From Candidatus Spechtiibacteriota bacterium (lineage in GTDB: Bacteria; Patescibacteriota; Minisyncoccia; Spechtbacterales; HO2-43-30): DNA of 11,298 nt. The stretch spans positions 1 to 11,298 of the forward strand of contig JACOUK010000090.1 in assembly GCA_016177905.1 (NCBI GenBank), in the 5' to 3' direction. Shown one piece after another: positions 1-6,355 of the stretch (its first letter is position 1; the number at the start of each line of letters is the position of its first letter). The translations under genes were made by a program, and so were the position numbers. The notes under the pieces were generated by a model. That model saw only the letters and a program-made list of their open reading frames with translations, did no database searches and had not been told where the DNA came from.

Positions 1-357
1 GACGCGCTGCCTCATGTGTATCACAAAGCAGATATTTTTGTTATGCCTTCACTTAGCGAAGGGTTTGGCACTGTCGCGCTCGAAGCAATGGCGGCGGGAC
101 TTGCAGTAGTTGCAACAAGGGTTGGCGGACTGGCGGATATCATAGAGGATGAAAAGACTGGGATTTTTGCAGAACCGAGAAATTCAGGCGATCTTTTTCG
201 CGCGGTACTCCGGCTTTTTAAAGATAAAAGTTTGAGAGTGTTGCTTGCCGAACGCGCTCAAAAAAAAGTTTTAGACTTCGACTGGAAGGAAAGCGCAAAA
301 AAAGTCTCGGATCTGTATCGGGCGGCCGTTAGTTCAAAAATACATGCTTTACGATAA
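1..357 (+). CDS. GT4-family glycosyltransferase, C-terminal part
   Basis: This is the C-terminal half of a GT-B glycosyltransferase, and the reading frame is already open at base 1, so the start lies outside the window. What is visible is the donor-nucleotide-binding domain of family GT4. It contains VMPSLSEGFGTVALEAMAAG with the E-x7-E pair that contacts the sugar nucleotide, then VVATRVGGLADII and GIFAEP, followed by a closing helical segment. Such enzymes transfer a sugar from a nucleotide-activated donor to a lipid-linked or polysaccharide acceptor on the cytoplasmic side of the membrane. Donor and acceptor cannot be told from the sequence. The stop codon (355-357) lies inside the 3' end of the convergent GT2 gene, giving a 29-bp tail-to-tail overlap. 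No terminator-like hairpin is visible between them. Confidence 0.88.
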   Translation, partial: DALPHVYHKADIFVMPSLSEGFGTVALEAMAAGLAVVATRVGGLADIIEDEKTGIFAEPRNSGDLFRAVLRLFKDKSLRVLLAERAQKKVLDFDWKESAKKVSDLYRAAVSSKIHALR

Positions 358-1030
358 GCCAGATTGCTTCCACGCCGCTTGACCATCGCAATTTTTTACC
401 TTCTTGAAATGTGCGTGGGCGATAGCTTATAGGGACTTCTCTAATCAGGTGACCAATCTTCAATGTCTTAATGGTAAGTTCTTCCTCAATGCCGAATCTA
501 GAACTTGAAAGGCGAAGGGATTTTACAATCGGCGCCCGAAATACCTTGTAGCCGCAATAGACATCCGTTAATTTTGATCCATAGAAGAGATTTGTGAGGA
601 AGCCTATGATTTTTACTCCGAGGGCGTGACTTGGATACAAAGAAATGGTATCCTTATGATATCGTGTTCCATAGACAATTTCTGCCTGATCGTACAGGAA
701 TGGCCGTAAAAGGGCCGGGTAATCCGCGGGATCGAGCTCGAGGTCCGCGTCTTGAATTAAAATAAGATCACCGGTTGCCGCCGCAAAACCAGTTTTTAAT
801 GCCGCTCCCTTGCCAAGATTTTTTTGATGGTGGAGGACGAGGTGTTTTCGCTGGAGGTTTCGCAAGATATCAACGGTGCCGTCGCAGGATGCGTCATTCA
901 CCAAAATAATTTCCTTTGGAAGGCCAAGGGTGTCGGAACTTTCCACTTTTTCAAGTATTTTTTCAAGCGTTTTTTCTTCGTTATAGATTGGAAGAATGAT
1001 CGATATTTTATGAATATTCAAATTTTTCAT
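329..1030 (-). CDS. GT2 glycosyltransferase, polyprenyl-phosphate sugar synthase type
   Basis: A 233-residue GT-A enzyme resembling dolichol-/polyprenyl-phosphate mannosyl- or glucosyltransferases. Visible in order are ISIILPIYNEE (residues 9-19), ILVNDASCDGT (about 42-52), NLGKGAALKTG (71-81), the metal-binding QDAD (D94, D96), DVYCGYK (156-162) and EVPISYRPRTFQEGKKLRW (198-216), which is typical of this subgroup. No membrane helices follow, unlike ArnC or GtrB. The likely reaction moves a sugar from a nucleotide donor to a lipid phosphate carrier. The start was placed at ATG 1030 because conserved sequence begins within ten residues. An in-frame start at 1066 would add 12 residues with no family match. 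The gene is the only minus-strand one in the glycan run. It overlaps the partial GT4 gene at its 3' end by 29 bp and the SMR-like gene at its 5' end by 21 bp. Confidence 0.9.
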   Translation of the reverse strand: MKNLNIHKISIILPIYNEEKTLEKILEKVESSDTLGLPKEIILVNDASCDGTVDILRNLQRKHLVLHHQKNLGKGAALKTGFAAATGDLILIQDADLELDPADYPALLRPFLYDQAEIVYGTRYHKDTISLYPSHALGVKIIGFLTNLFYGSKLTDVYCGYKVFRAPIVKSLRLSSSRFGIEEELTIKTLKIGHLIREVPISYRPRTFQEGKKLRWSSGVEAIWLIVKHVFLN

Positions 1031-1384
1031 ATTTTTCTTACTTCGATATTGCTCGCAGTCGCCCAAATGCTTCTCAAGCGTGGGGTTTTGGGCATGGAGC
1101 TGGGTCCTCTTTCTTTGTCAGCGGTGATTTCGCTTCTCATGCGGATATTCCAGAATCTCTGGCTGCTTTCGGGCGTGTTTCTATTCGGCATAAGTTTTAT
1201 TTTTTATCTCTTTGTGCTTTTGAAATTTCATTTAAATATCGTATATCCTATTATGATAGGCAATGGGGTTATTTTGATTTCCATTGCCTCTTGGATTTTG
1301 TTTGGCGAGCGCCTTACGCTGATTCAGATTATAGGAATTATCTTGATACTTTTTGGAATTTTTCTTGTAATGCCGAAAAGCTGA
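1010..1384 (+). CDS. SMR/EamA-like four-helix membrane protein (ArnE-like)
   Basis: A 124-residue, very hydrophobic protein with four predicted membrane segments near residues 5-22, 50-70, 76-97 and 103-121. The layout matches the small multidrug resistance fold: LLAVAQMLLKRGV in helix 1, a Gly-containing third helix (IMIGNGVILISI), and GERLTLIQIIGIILILFGIFLV as the closing helix. The membrane glutamate of helix 1 used by EmrE-type drug pumps is absent. With the neighbouring polyprenyl-phosphate-type GT2, this favours an ArnE/ArnF-like role in moving lipid-linked sugar across the membrane, which is inference. ATG 1010 was chosen because the first helix begins right after it; upstream codons only mirror the GT2 gene. 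Its TGA shares one base with the next ATG, which suggests translational coupling. Confidence 0.78.
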   Translation: MNIQIFHIFLTSILLAVAQMLLKRGVLGMELGPLSLSAVISLLMRIFQNLWLLSGVFLFGISFIFYLFVLLKFHLNIVYPIMIGNGVILISIASWILFGERLTLIQIIGIILILFGIFLVMPKS

Positions 1385-2460
1385 TGAATATACTCTTTGT
1401 AACACCTATATTTCCGCCAGAGATTGGAGGGCCGGCGCAGTATGCTCAAAAATTGCAAGAAGTCTTGCAAGAGCTGTCCGATCGCGTCGAAATTATATTT
1501 GGAAAGCGGGCATTTTCCTTTGGAAAGATATGGACAGCATCAGCAAAGAGTGATATTGTCTATGTGTTCAGTTCCTCTCCTCGGATTCTTATTCCCGCTT
1601 TTTTTGCAGCAAAATTACGAAGGAAAAAGGTTGTTCTTCGGCTTGGCGGCGACTATCTTTGGGAAAGGGCGGCGGAGCAGAGGGGAGTTACTCTTTCGCT
1701 TCGATTGTACTACGAAGAACGGAGAAAGTCACGTAAGGAGAAGCTGATTTCAGCGTTTCTAAAGTGGATTTTTAAAAGATTGGATGTGATGATTTTTACG
1801 ACAGAGTTCCAAAAAAAATTGTATCAGCGACAGTATGGATTGCAAAGCGCCAATGTTGCGGTGATCGAGAACGCGTATCCGTTTTTTGGGGAAAGAGAGG
1901 AGCGGCTCTTCCCCGATTTTCCCCTTACGATTCTTTTCGCGGGGCGATTGTTGAAGCTCAAAAATATAGAAACACTTATTCGAGGGTTTTCGCGTCTTGT
2001 CCAAGAATCACCCGGAAAAGAAGTACGGCTTAAAATAGTCGGAGACGGGCCGGAAGAAAAAAAGTTACGGAAGCTCGCGCGTAGTCTTGGCTTGGAAAAG
2101 AAAGTTATATTCGAAAAAGCGTTGCCCCAGGAGGGTCTTTGGAGAGAGCTTCAGAGCGCGTGGCTTCTCGTAGTGCCGTCGTTTTTTGAAATTTCTCCCA
2201 ACATTGTTCTTGAAGCATGCGCGGCTGGGAGCCCGATCTTGGTAACGCGCGAGGTCGGCTTACCATCGTCTATTACAAAAAATCTCATCATGTTTAATCC
2301 ACTTGACGAAGCAATGCTTGTTGAGTCTATGCGTTCTTTTCTTGACGAAGAGAGATGGAAGGCGTATCAAAAACAGATTCTCGCTATTGATGTAACAAGA
2401 ACTATGTCAATAGTTGCGAGAGAGCATCAGACACTATTCCATGGTCTGTTGTCAGGTTAA
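1384..2460 (+). CDS. GT4-family glycosyltransferase
   Basis: A 358-residue GT-B glycosyltransferase. The N-terminal acceptor domain starts MNILFVTPIFPPEIGGPAQY, with the Gly-rich loop typical of GT4. The C-terminal donor domain starts near LTILFAGRLLKLKNIETLI (181-199) and includes IVGDGPEE (218-225) and FFEISPNIVLEACAAG with E269 and E277 as the E-x7-E pair. An in-frame extension upstream of ATG 1384 reads through the SMR-like gene in another frame and has no family resemblance. The ATG overlaps the preceding TGA by one base, so it is probably co-translated with the SMR-like gene. The donor sugar cannot be assigned. Its last codons and the TAA are embedded in the left arm of the palindromic element at 2454-2565. 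Confidence 0.88.
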   Translation: MNILFVTPIFPPEIGGPAQYAQKLQEVLQELSDRVEIIFGKRAFSFGKIWTASAKSDIVYVFSSSPRILIPAFFAAKLRRKKVVLRLGGDYLWERAAEQRGVTLSLRLYYEERRKSRKEKLISAFLKWIFKRLDVMIFTTEFQKKLYQRQYGLQSANVAVIENAYPFFGEREERLFPDFPLTILFAGRLLKLKNIETLIRGFSRLVQESPGKEVRLKIVGDGPEEKKLRKLARSLGLEKKVIFEKALPQEGLWRELQSAWLLVVPSFFEISPNIVLEACAAGSPILVTREVGLPSSITKNLIMFNPLDEAMLVESMRSFLDEERWKAYQKQILAIDVTRTMSIVAREHQTLFHGLLSG

Positions 2461-2565
2461 TCTACGGGTAATTTTTGTTCATCAAAGGGGAGTCTATCTC
2501 TTTTGATAGGGGGGGGTTGTAAGGTCACCCCCTTGCGAGAACAAAAATTACCCATAGATTAACCT
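2454..2565. repeat. Intergenic palindromic element with 27-bp inverted arms
   Basis: The left arm (2454-2480) and right arm (2539-2565) are inverted copies matching at 26 of 27 positions; the sole mismatch pairs C with A. The 58-bp interior holds two smaller hairpins. One is ATCAAA...TTTGAT (2481-2507), extended by G-U pairs. The other is formed by the G-run at 2510-2517 and CACCCCC near 2526-2532. The whole would fold as a long stem carrying two arms. The left arm starts inside the last codons of the GT4 gene and includes its stop. The right arm ends 14 bp before the next ATG. No U-run follows, so it is not a classical terminator. It could be a miniature mobile element, an mRNA-stabilising structure or a processing site. 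Confidence 0.85.
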
Positions 2566-2579
2566 TTACTGATGAAAGC

Positions 2580-3707
2580 ATGAAGAAAAATGTTTTATTC
2601 ATTGGAGTGACGGAATATCATCTGGAGAATTCTTCCCATCTTCAAAGAAAGTTTACGCCGCTATCGAGAGAGATGGGAGTTTTTGTGATCGCAAGAGCGA
2701 AAAGCCCCGAGGGGGCCTCGCCCCTTTTCGGGGGCAGGCGTTTCCATGAAGAGCGATTTGGGGCGCATTTTTATCTTATTTCCAGCAGAATGTTATTTGC
2801 GCCATTGGCATTTGGAGCGGGAGTTTTTTTGTGTCTCAAAAGAGACATTCATACAATCGTAGCGCAGGGGCCATTGGTCGAAGGAATGATTGGTTTTTTC
2901 CTCGCGCTTTTGTTTCGGAAAGAATTTATCGTAGAGATTCACGGAGACTGGCGCGAGGGGCCATTTGTAAATAAAAAGCGTTTGTTTCCGGCAGTTTCAA
3001 AAAAACTTGTGCCGCTGTTCGCGAACATTTGTTTTAGGAAAGCGGACAAGATCCGCGGCGTCGGCGAGTATTTTTTGCGGGACCTTCGGAAAAAGTACAC
3101 GCGCAAGAAATATTTTGTTTTTCCGACATATTCAGATCTTTCCCTGTATTGCACAGAGAAACATACAAATTTTAGAAAATATATTTGTACGGCGGCGGTG
3201 CTTTCCCCGATCAAAGACATAGGGACATTGCTTTTGGGGTTTTCAAGAATTCGCGGCGCGTTTCCCGACTACAAGCTTGTAATCGCAGGAGGGGGACCGG
3301 CTATGGAAAGTCTTCGAGCGCAGGCGGGGGGTTTGAAAATAGAAAAAAGCGTGATTTTTACCGGCAGATTGTCTTCGCAAGAATTAAAGGATGTGATGAG
3401 AGATTGTTGGGTTTTTGTTTTGCCATCGTTGAGTGAAGGAGTTCCGAGAGTCCTTCTCGAAGCGATGATGTTGAGAAAACCTGTGATCGCGACGAATGTC
3501 GGGGGGATTCCCGAGATTGTGAAGGATGGCGTAAACGGATTTTTATTTGAACCAAAAGATGTGGAGGTGTTGGCAATGAAATTAAAGGAGCTTTTGGGCA
3601 TCCCTGAATGCGCGAAAAAAATGGGGGAGGCTGGACGCGCCTTCGCGGAAGCAAACTTTTCAAATGAAAAGTATATTGAAAATTACATCAGCATGATCTA
3701 TCAATGA
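2580..3707 (+). CDS. GT4-family glycosyltransferase
   Basis: A 375-residue GT-B glycosyltransferase. The acceptor domain contains IVEIHGDWREGP (117-128), a common GT4 segment. The donor domain holds KLVIAGGGPAMESL (232-245), VIFTGRLSSQELKDVM (258-273) and LPSLSEGVPRVLLEAMM, with E286 and E294 forming the E-x7-E pair, then PVIATNVGGIPEIV. It is complete at both ends. The start is ATG 2580, the first in this frame after the palindromic element; the upstream GATGAAAG is only a weak Shine-Dalgarno. The stop overlaps the next ATG as ATGA. Residues about 42-52 are encoded by a GC-rich hairpin unlike the rest of the gene (2704-2735), which looks inserted into a loop. Donor and linkage are unknown. 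Confidence 0.88.
   Translation: MKKNVLFIGVTEYHLENSSHLQRKFTPLSREMGVFVIARAKSPEGASPLFGGRRFHEERFGAHFYLISSRMLFAPLAFGAGVFLCLKRDIHTIVAQGPLVEGMIGFFLALLFRKEFIVEIHGDWREGPFVNKKRLFPAVSKKLVPLFANICFRKADKIRGVGEYFLRDLRKKYTRKKYFVFPTYSDLSLYCTEKHTNFRKYICTAAVLSPIKDIGTLLLGFSRIRGAFPDYKLVIAGGGPAMESLRAQAGGLKIEKSVIFTGRLSSQELKDVMRDCWVFVLPSLSEGVPRVLLEAMMLRKPVIATNVGGIPEIVKDGVNGFLFEPKDVEVLAMKLKELLGIPECAKKMGEAGRAFAEANFSNEKYIENYISMIYQ
2704..2735. repeat. GC-rich hairpin inside a coding sequence
   Basis: The outer arms GCCCCGA (2704-2710) and TCGGGGGC (2728-2735) enclose an inner GGGG/CCCC stem (2711-2714 with 2721-2724). The segment is translated in frame as part of SPEGASPLFGGRR in the GT4 enzyme, between the first and second strands of the acceptor domain. 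Its base composition stands out from the flanking AT-richer coding DNA. It recalls, in principle, palindromic elements that tolerate insertion in genes, but no second copy is visible in this window. Confidence 0.6.
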
Positions 3708-4768
3708 AACTTCTCATCGTAACCCAGAAAGTTGATCGCAACGACGACAATCTTGGGTTCTTTCATACTTGGATCGAAAAATTTTCGAGCAGTGTAGAAA
3801 AACTGTATGTGGTATGTCTGGCCAAAGGAGAATACGAGCTTCCTTCCAACGTAGAAGTTTATTCTATGGGCAAGGAGAGAGGCGCGTCAAAAATTGTCGA
3901 GTTGCTGAAGCTGGAGTTTTATTTATGGAAGCATCTTTCAGATGTCGATGGAGTCTTTATCCATATGGCTCCGATGTACGCGATCGCGAGTTTTCCTCTC
4001 GTGAGATTGCGCAAGAAACGGATGATTCTATGGTATACCCATCGTTCGCAAAATTGGAAGGTGTCCCTTGCAGAGAAGATGGTGCAGAGAGTTCTTACTG
4101 CTTCAAGAGAGAGTTTTCGCACGAAAAGCAAGAAAGTAAAAATTTTAGGCCATGGGGTTGATACGGAAATGTTTCAGGCGCGCGCGAGATTTTCGGACGA
4201 TGTTTTTCGGATTCTCTACGCCGGAAGGATTTCGGCCATTAAGGACCTCGAAACGCTCGTTGCCGCGATCGATATTTTATCGCGCACACTTTGCGATACG
4301 GCATTCAAAGTTTCGATTCTCGGCCGCCCCTTGACGCCTGCTGACGTTTTATATTTCAAGAAGATGAAAGAGATGATCGTAAGACTTGGGGTTGAGCAGT
4401 ATATTTCATTTCTTGGGAGCGTGCCTCACGCGAGCATCGCGCCGTATTACCAAAAGCACGATATACTCATCAATTTATGCCCGACCGGCGGCATGGATAA
4501 GGTGGTGCTCGAAGCCATGTCATGCGGAATGCTTGTTACTGTGTCAAACGAAACATTTCGCGATCTCATGAGTATTGATGCACATACCTGTTTTGAAGCT
4601 GGGAATCCACGGGATCTTGCGAGAAAGATTGTATATTTCGCAGGGCTTTCGAGAGAAAAACGGCAGGAATTGGGCGTTCGGTTGAGGGATGTGGTAGTAA
4701 AAAAACATAATCTTGATACGCTTGTCAGAAATATTATTTCTGAATATAACACTTCGCATATCTCATGA
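3704..4768 (+). CDS. GT4-family glycosyltransferase, atypical active site
   Basis: A 354-residue GT-B protein. KLLIVTQKVDRNDDNLGFF opens the acceptor domain and ILWYTHRSQNWK (108-119) lies in its second half. The donor domain begins FRILYAGRISAIKDLETLV (168-186) and includes VSILGRPL and the motif region CPTGGMDKVVLEAMSCG (259-275). Here E270 matches the second glutamate of E-x7-E, but the first is replaced by G262, a substitution seen in some diverged GT4 enzymes. It is probably still a transferase, with altered donor contacts. It is translationally coupled to both neighbours by 4-bp ATGA overlaps. Substrate unknown. Confidence 0.85.
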   Translation: MKLLIVTQKVDRNDDNLGFFHTWIEKFSSSVEKLYVVCLAKGEYELPSNVEVYSMGKERGASKIVELLKLEFYLWKHLSDVDGVFIHMAPMYAIASFPLVRLRKKRMILWYTHRSQNWKVSLAEKMVQRVLTASRESFRTKSKKVKILGHGVDTEMFQARARFSDDVFRILYAGRISAIKDLETLVAAIDILSRTLCDTAFKVSILGRPLTPADVLYFKKMKEMIVRLGVEQYISFLGSVPHASIAPYYQKHDILINLCPTGGMDKVVLEAMSCGMLVTVSNETFRDLMSIDAHTCFEAGNPRDLARKIVYFAGLSREKRQELGVRLRDVVVKKHNLDTLVRNIISEYNTSHIS

Positions 4769-5562
4769 AATCACTTGCAAGAACTTTCATGTTTGGAGTC
4801 CTGAATTTGCTTTTCAACTCGGAAGTGTTTTCGAGGGGCTGCGCGATTTTGATGTATCACTCGGTGGGGGAGAATCGGGTTTTTTTTACCGTAAGACCTC
4901 GAGAGTTTGAGCGGCAGATGGAGTATCTTCACAAACACGACTACTCGGTGATTTCCTTGTCAGGTCTTATTGAAAGATTGCAGCAGGGAGGCAGGAATCT
5001 AAAGAAATGCGTCGTCTTGACATTTGATGACGGCTATCGCGATAATTATGCGAACGCCTATCCGGTGCTTAAAAAATACGGTTTTCCAGCGACGATTTTT
5101 GTCGCGACCGGTTTTATCGGGCAATCAATGGATAATGCGTATCACGAACCGCTCCCCATGCTTTCCTGGGGAGAGTTGAAAGAGATGGCAGGCTCTGGCA
5201 TCATTGATATCGAACCACACACGATTCATCACAAAAAACTCACGGAGCTTTCATCTTACGAGGCAACGGCGGAAATTCAAGAATCAAAAAAAGAAATCGA
5301 GGAGAAGCTTGGAAAGAAATGCGCGAGTTTTGCCTATCCGCACGGAAGTTCGAGTGCTAGTGTCGAAGACCTTGCGCGGGGCGCCGGATTTTTGGCCGCG
5401 GTTACAACAAAAGAGGGAATAATCGGGCAAAAAAATTGGAACCCCTTTGCTCTGAAAAGGAACTCTGTTGATTCTACAGTGAATCTTGTCGTATTTCAGG
5501 CAAAATTGGGTTTTTCCAACGTTCTCTATCATATTTTGAAAAAATATGTTTCACCCTCTTAA
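4765..5562 (+). CDS. NodB-type polysaccharide deacetylase (CE4)
   Basis: A 265-residue enzyme of carbohydrate esterase family 4. LMYHSVGEN (29-37) is the usual N-terminal signature. VVLTFDDGY (83-91) carries the catalytic base and metal aspartates D88 and D89. EPHTIHHKKL (150-159) supplies the metal-binding histidines (H152, H156), and FAYPHG (189-194) is motif 3. These zinc- or cobalt-dependent enzymes remove N-acetyl groups from GlcNAc-containing glycans, or formyl groups in ArnD relatives. No cleaved signal peptide is evident; the N-terminus has a short hydrophobic stretch (about 7-17) that might hold it at the membrane. Within this run of glycosyltransferases it probably deacetylates the nascent glycan or a lipid-linked intermediate. 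The gene overlaps its upstream neighbour by 4 bp and the downstream one by 17 bp. Confidence 0.92.
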   Translation: MKSLARTFMFGVLNLLFNSEVFSRGCAILMYHSVGENRVFFTVRPREFERQMEYLHKHDYSVISLSGLIERLQQGGRNLKKCVVLTFDDGYRDNYANAYPVLKKYGFPATIFVATGFIGQSMDNAYHEPLPMLSWGELKEMAGSGIIDIEPHTIHHKKLTELSSYEATAEIQESKKEIEEKLGKKCASFAYPHGSSSASVEDLARGAGFLAAVTTKEGIIGQKNWNPFALKRNSVDSTVNLVVFQAKLGFSNVLYHILKKYVSPS

Positions 5563-6193
5563 TTTACTCAAGGAATTACGCAGAGACAAAAGCATCGCCC
5601 GGATTCTCCTGAATTGGCATATCGAGAAGTATTGCGGCAACATGAAAGGGGTTGCCCTTGATGTTGCTTCGGGCGATCCGAGTTATTACACGTATCTTCC
5701 CAAAGAAACTTTCAAAATCGTACGCGCGGATTATGCAAAAAGTCTGAATCCGGATATAGTGCTTGATATGGATACGCTGTTTCCATTTGAAGATGGCGCG
5801 TTCGATAATGTGTTATTTTTGAACGCTTTGTATATCGCCAAATCGCCAGAGCGAACAGTGAAAGAGTGCGGGAGGGTTTTGAAGCATGGGGGCGTCCTGT
5901 ATCTTAGTTCGCCGTTTATTTTTAATGAATCGCGCGAGCCGCACGATTATTATCGTTTCACGTCGGAAAAACTCGAGGAGATGCTGCGCGGAGCAGGGTT
6001 TTACGAGGTGAGTCTTGTCCCGATGGGCGAACGATTTACCGCGGCGTCGTTTTTGGTGGGAAAGTTTTTGTTCTTCTGGCCCTTGCGGTTTTTGCTCTAC
6101 AGCGCCGCCATGTTTTTTGACTCGCTTGTGCCGAAGAAAATAAAAACTCTGCATCCTTGTCCGGTTGGATATTTTTGCATCGCAAGGAAATAA
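5546..6193 (+). CDS. Class I SAM-dependent methyltransferase
   Basis: A 215-residue Methyltransf_11-type protein. VALDVASGDPSYY (36-48) is SAM-binding motif I, with the usual GxG replaced by ASGDP. IVRADYAK (58-65) and DMDTLFPFEDGAFDNVLFLNALY (74-96) form the acidic loop and post-I region, and ECGRVLKHGGVLYLSSPF (107-124) is the motif III region. A downstream hydrophobic stretch (about 166-191) may give membrane contact. It probably methylates a sugar or an end group of the glycan made by the neighbouring enzymes; the acceptor atom cannot be told. The start overlaps the deacetylase 3' end by 17 bp, and no later start preserves motif I spacing. The stop TAA is part of the outer arm of a palindromic element. 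Confidence 0.85.
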   Translation: MFHPLNLLKELRRDKSIARILLNWHIEKYCGNMKGVALDVASGDPSYYTYLPKETFKIVRADYAKSLNPDIVLDMDTLFPFEDGAFDNVLFLNALYIAKSPERTVKECGRVLKHGGVLYLSSPFIFNESREPHDYYRFTSEKLEEMLRGAGFYEVSLVPMGERFTAASFLVGKFLFFWPLRFLLYSAAMFFDSLVPKKIKTLHPCPVGYFCIARK

Positions 6194-6272
6194 CCGACCC
6201 CGCAGCAAAGCTGCGGGGCATTCCGGAAAAATCCGGAATGCCGCCCTGAAATCGGGCTAACGTCGGGGTTAT
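6190..6272. repeat. Cloverleaf-like palindromic element on a stop codon
   Basis: The outer arms ATAACC (6190-6195) and GGTTAT (6267-6272) pair, and GAC/GTC can extend them past a two-base bulge. Inside are three hairpins in a row: CCCCGCAGC-aaa-GCTGCGGGG (6198-6218), CATTCCGGA-aaaa-TCCGGAATG (6219-6240) and GCCC-7 nt-GGGC (6243-6257). The first two stems are perfect at 9 bp each. The element includes the TAA of the upstream methyltransferase gene. The lack of a U-tract argues against a standard terminator. The architecture, an outer stem with several arms, resembles the element at 2454-2565, though the sequences differ. Confidence 0.8.
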
Positions 6273-6342
6273 CTCCTCCGCTCGCTTCGCTCGCTACGGG
6301 CTGGCATTCATCCCCGCCGCAGAGCGGCGGGGCCAGAGATAA
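6269..6342. repeat. Second palindromic element, abutting the first
   Basis: The outer arms TTATCTC (6269-6275) and GAGATAA (6336-6342) enclose CTGG (6301-6304) with CCAG (6333-6336). The strongest hairpin is CCCCGCCGC-aga-GCGGCGGGG (6312-6332), a perfect 9-bp stem. The 5' half carries a short tandem pattern of CGCT units (6279-6296). The element shares four bases with the right arm of the preceding element and ends 13 bp before the next ATG. It would place a very stable hairpin directly upstream of the second methyltransferase, which has no visible Shine-Dalgarno. Confidence 0.65.
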
Positions 6343-6355
6343 TAATTTTTCAATC

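Noticed and set aside
824..1009. 62-codon N-terminal extension of the SMR-like protein
   Set aside because: It reads the antisense of the GT2 gene and is not hydrophobic like the family. The fold starts at 1010.
2454..2565. Palindrome as an intrinsic terminator
   Set aside because: The stem is long and not followed by a U-run on either strand, and a co-directional gene of the same pathway starts 14 bp later.
3269..3663. Minus-strand frames of about 100 codons under the GT4 gene
   Set aside because: They are antisense shadows of a well-supported glycosyltransferase and have no domain features.
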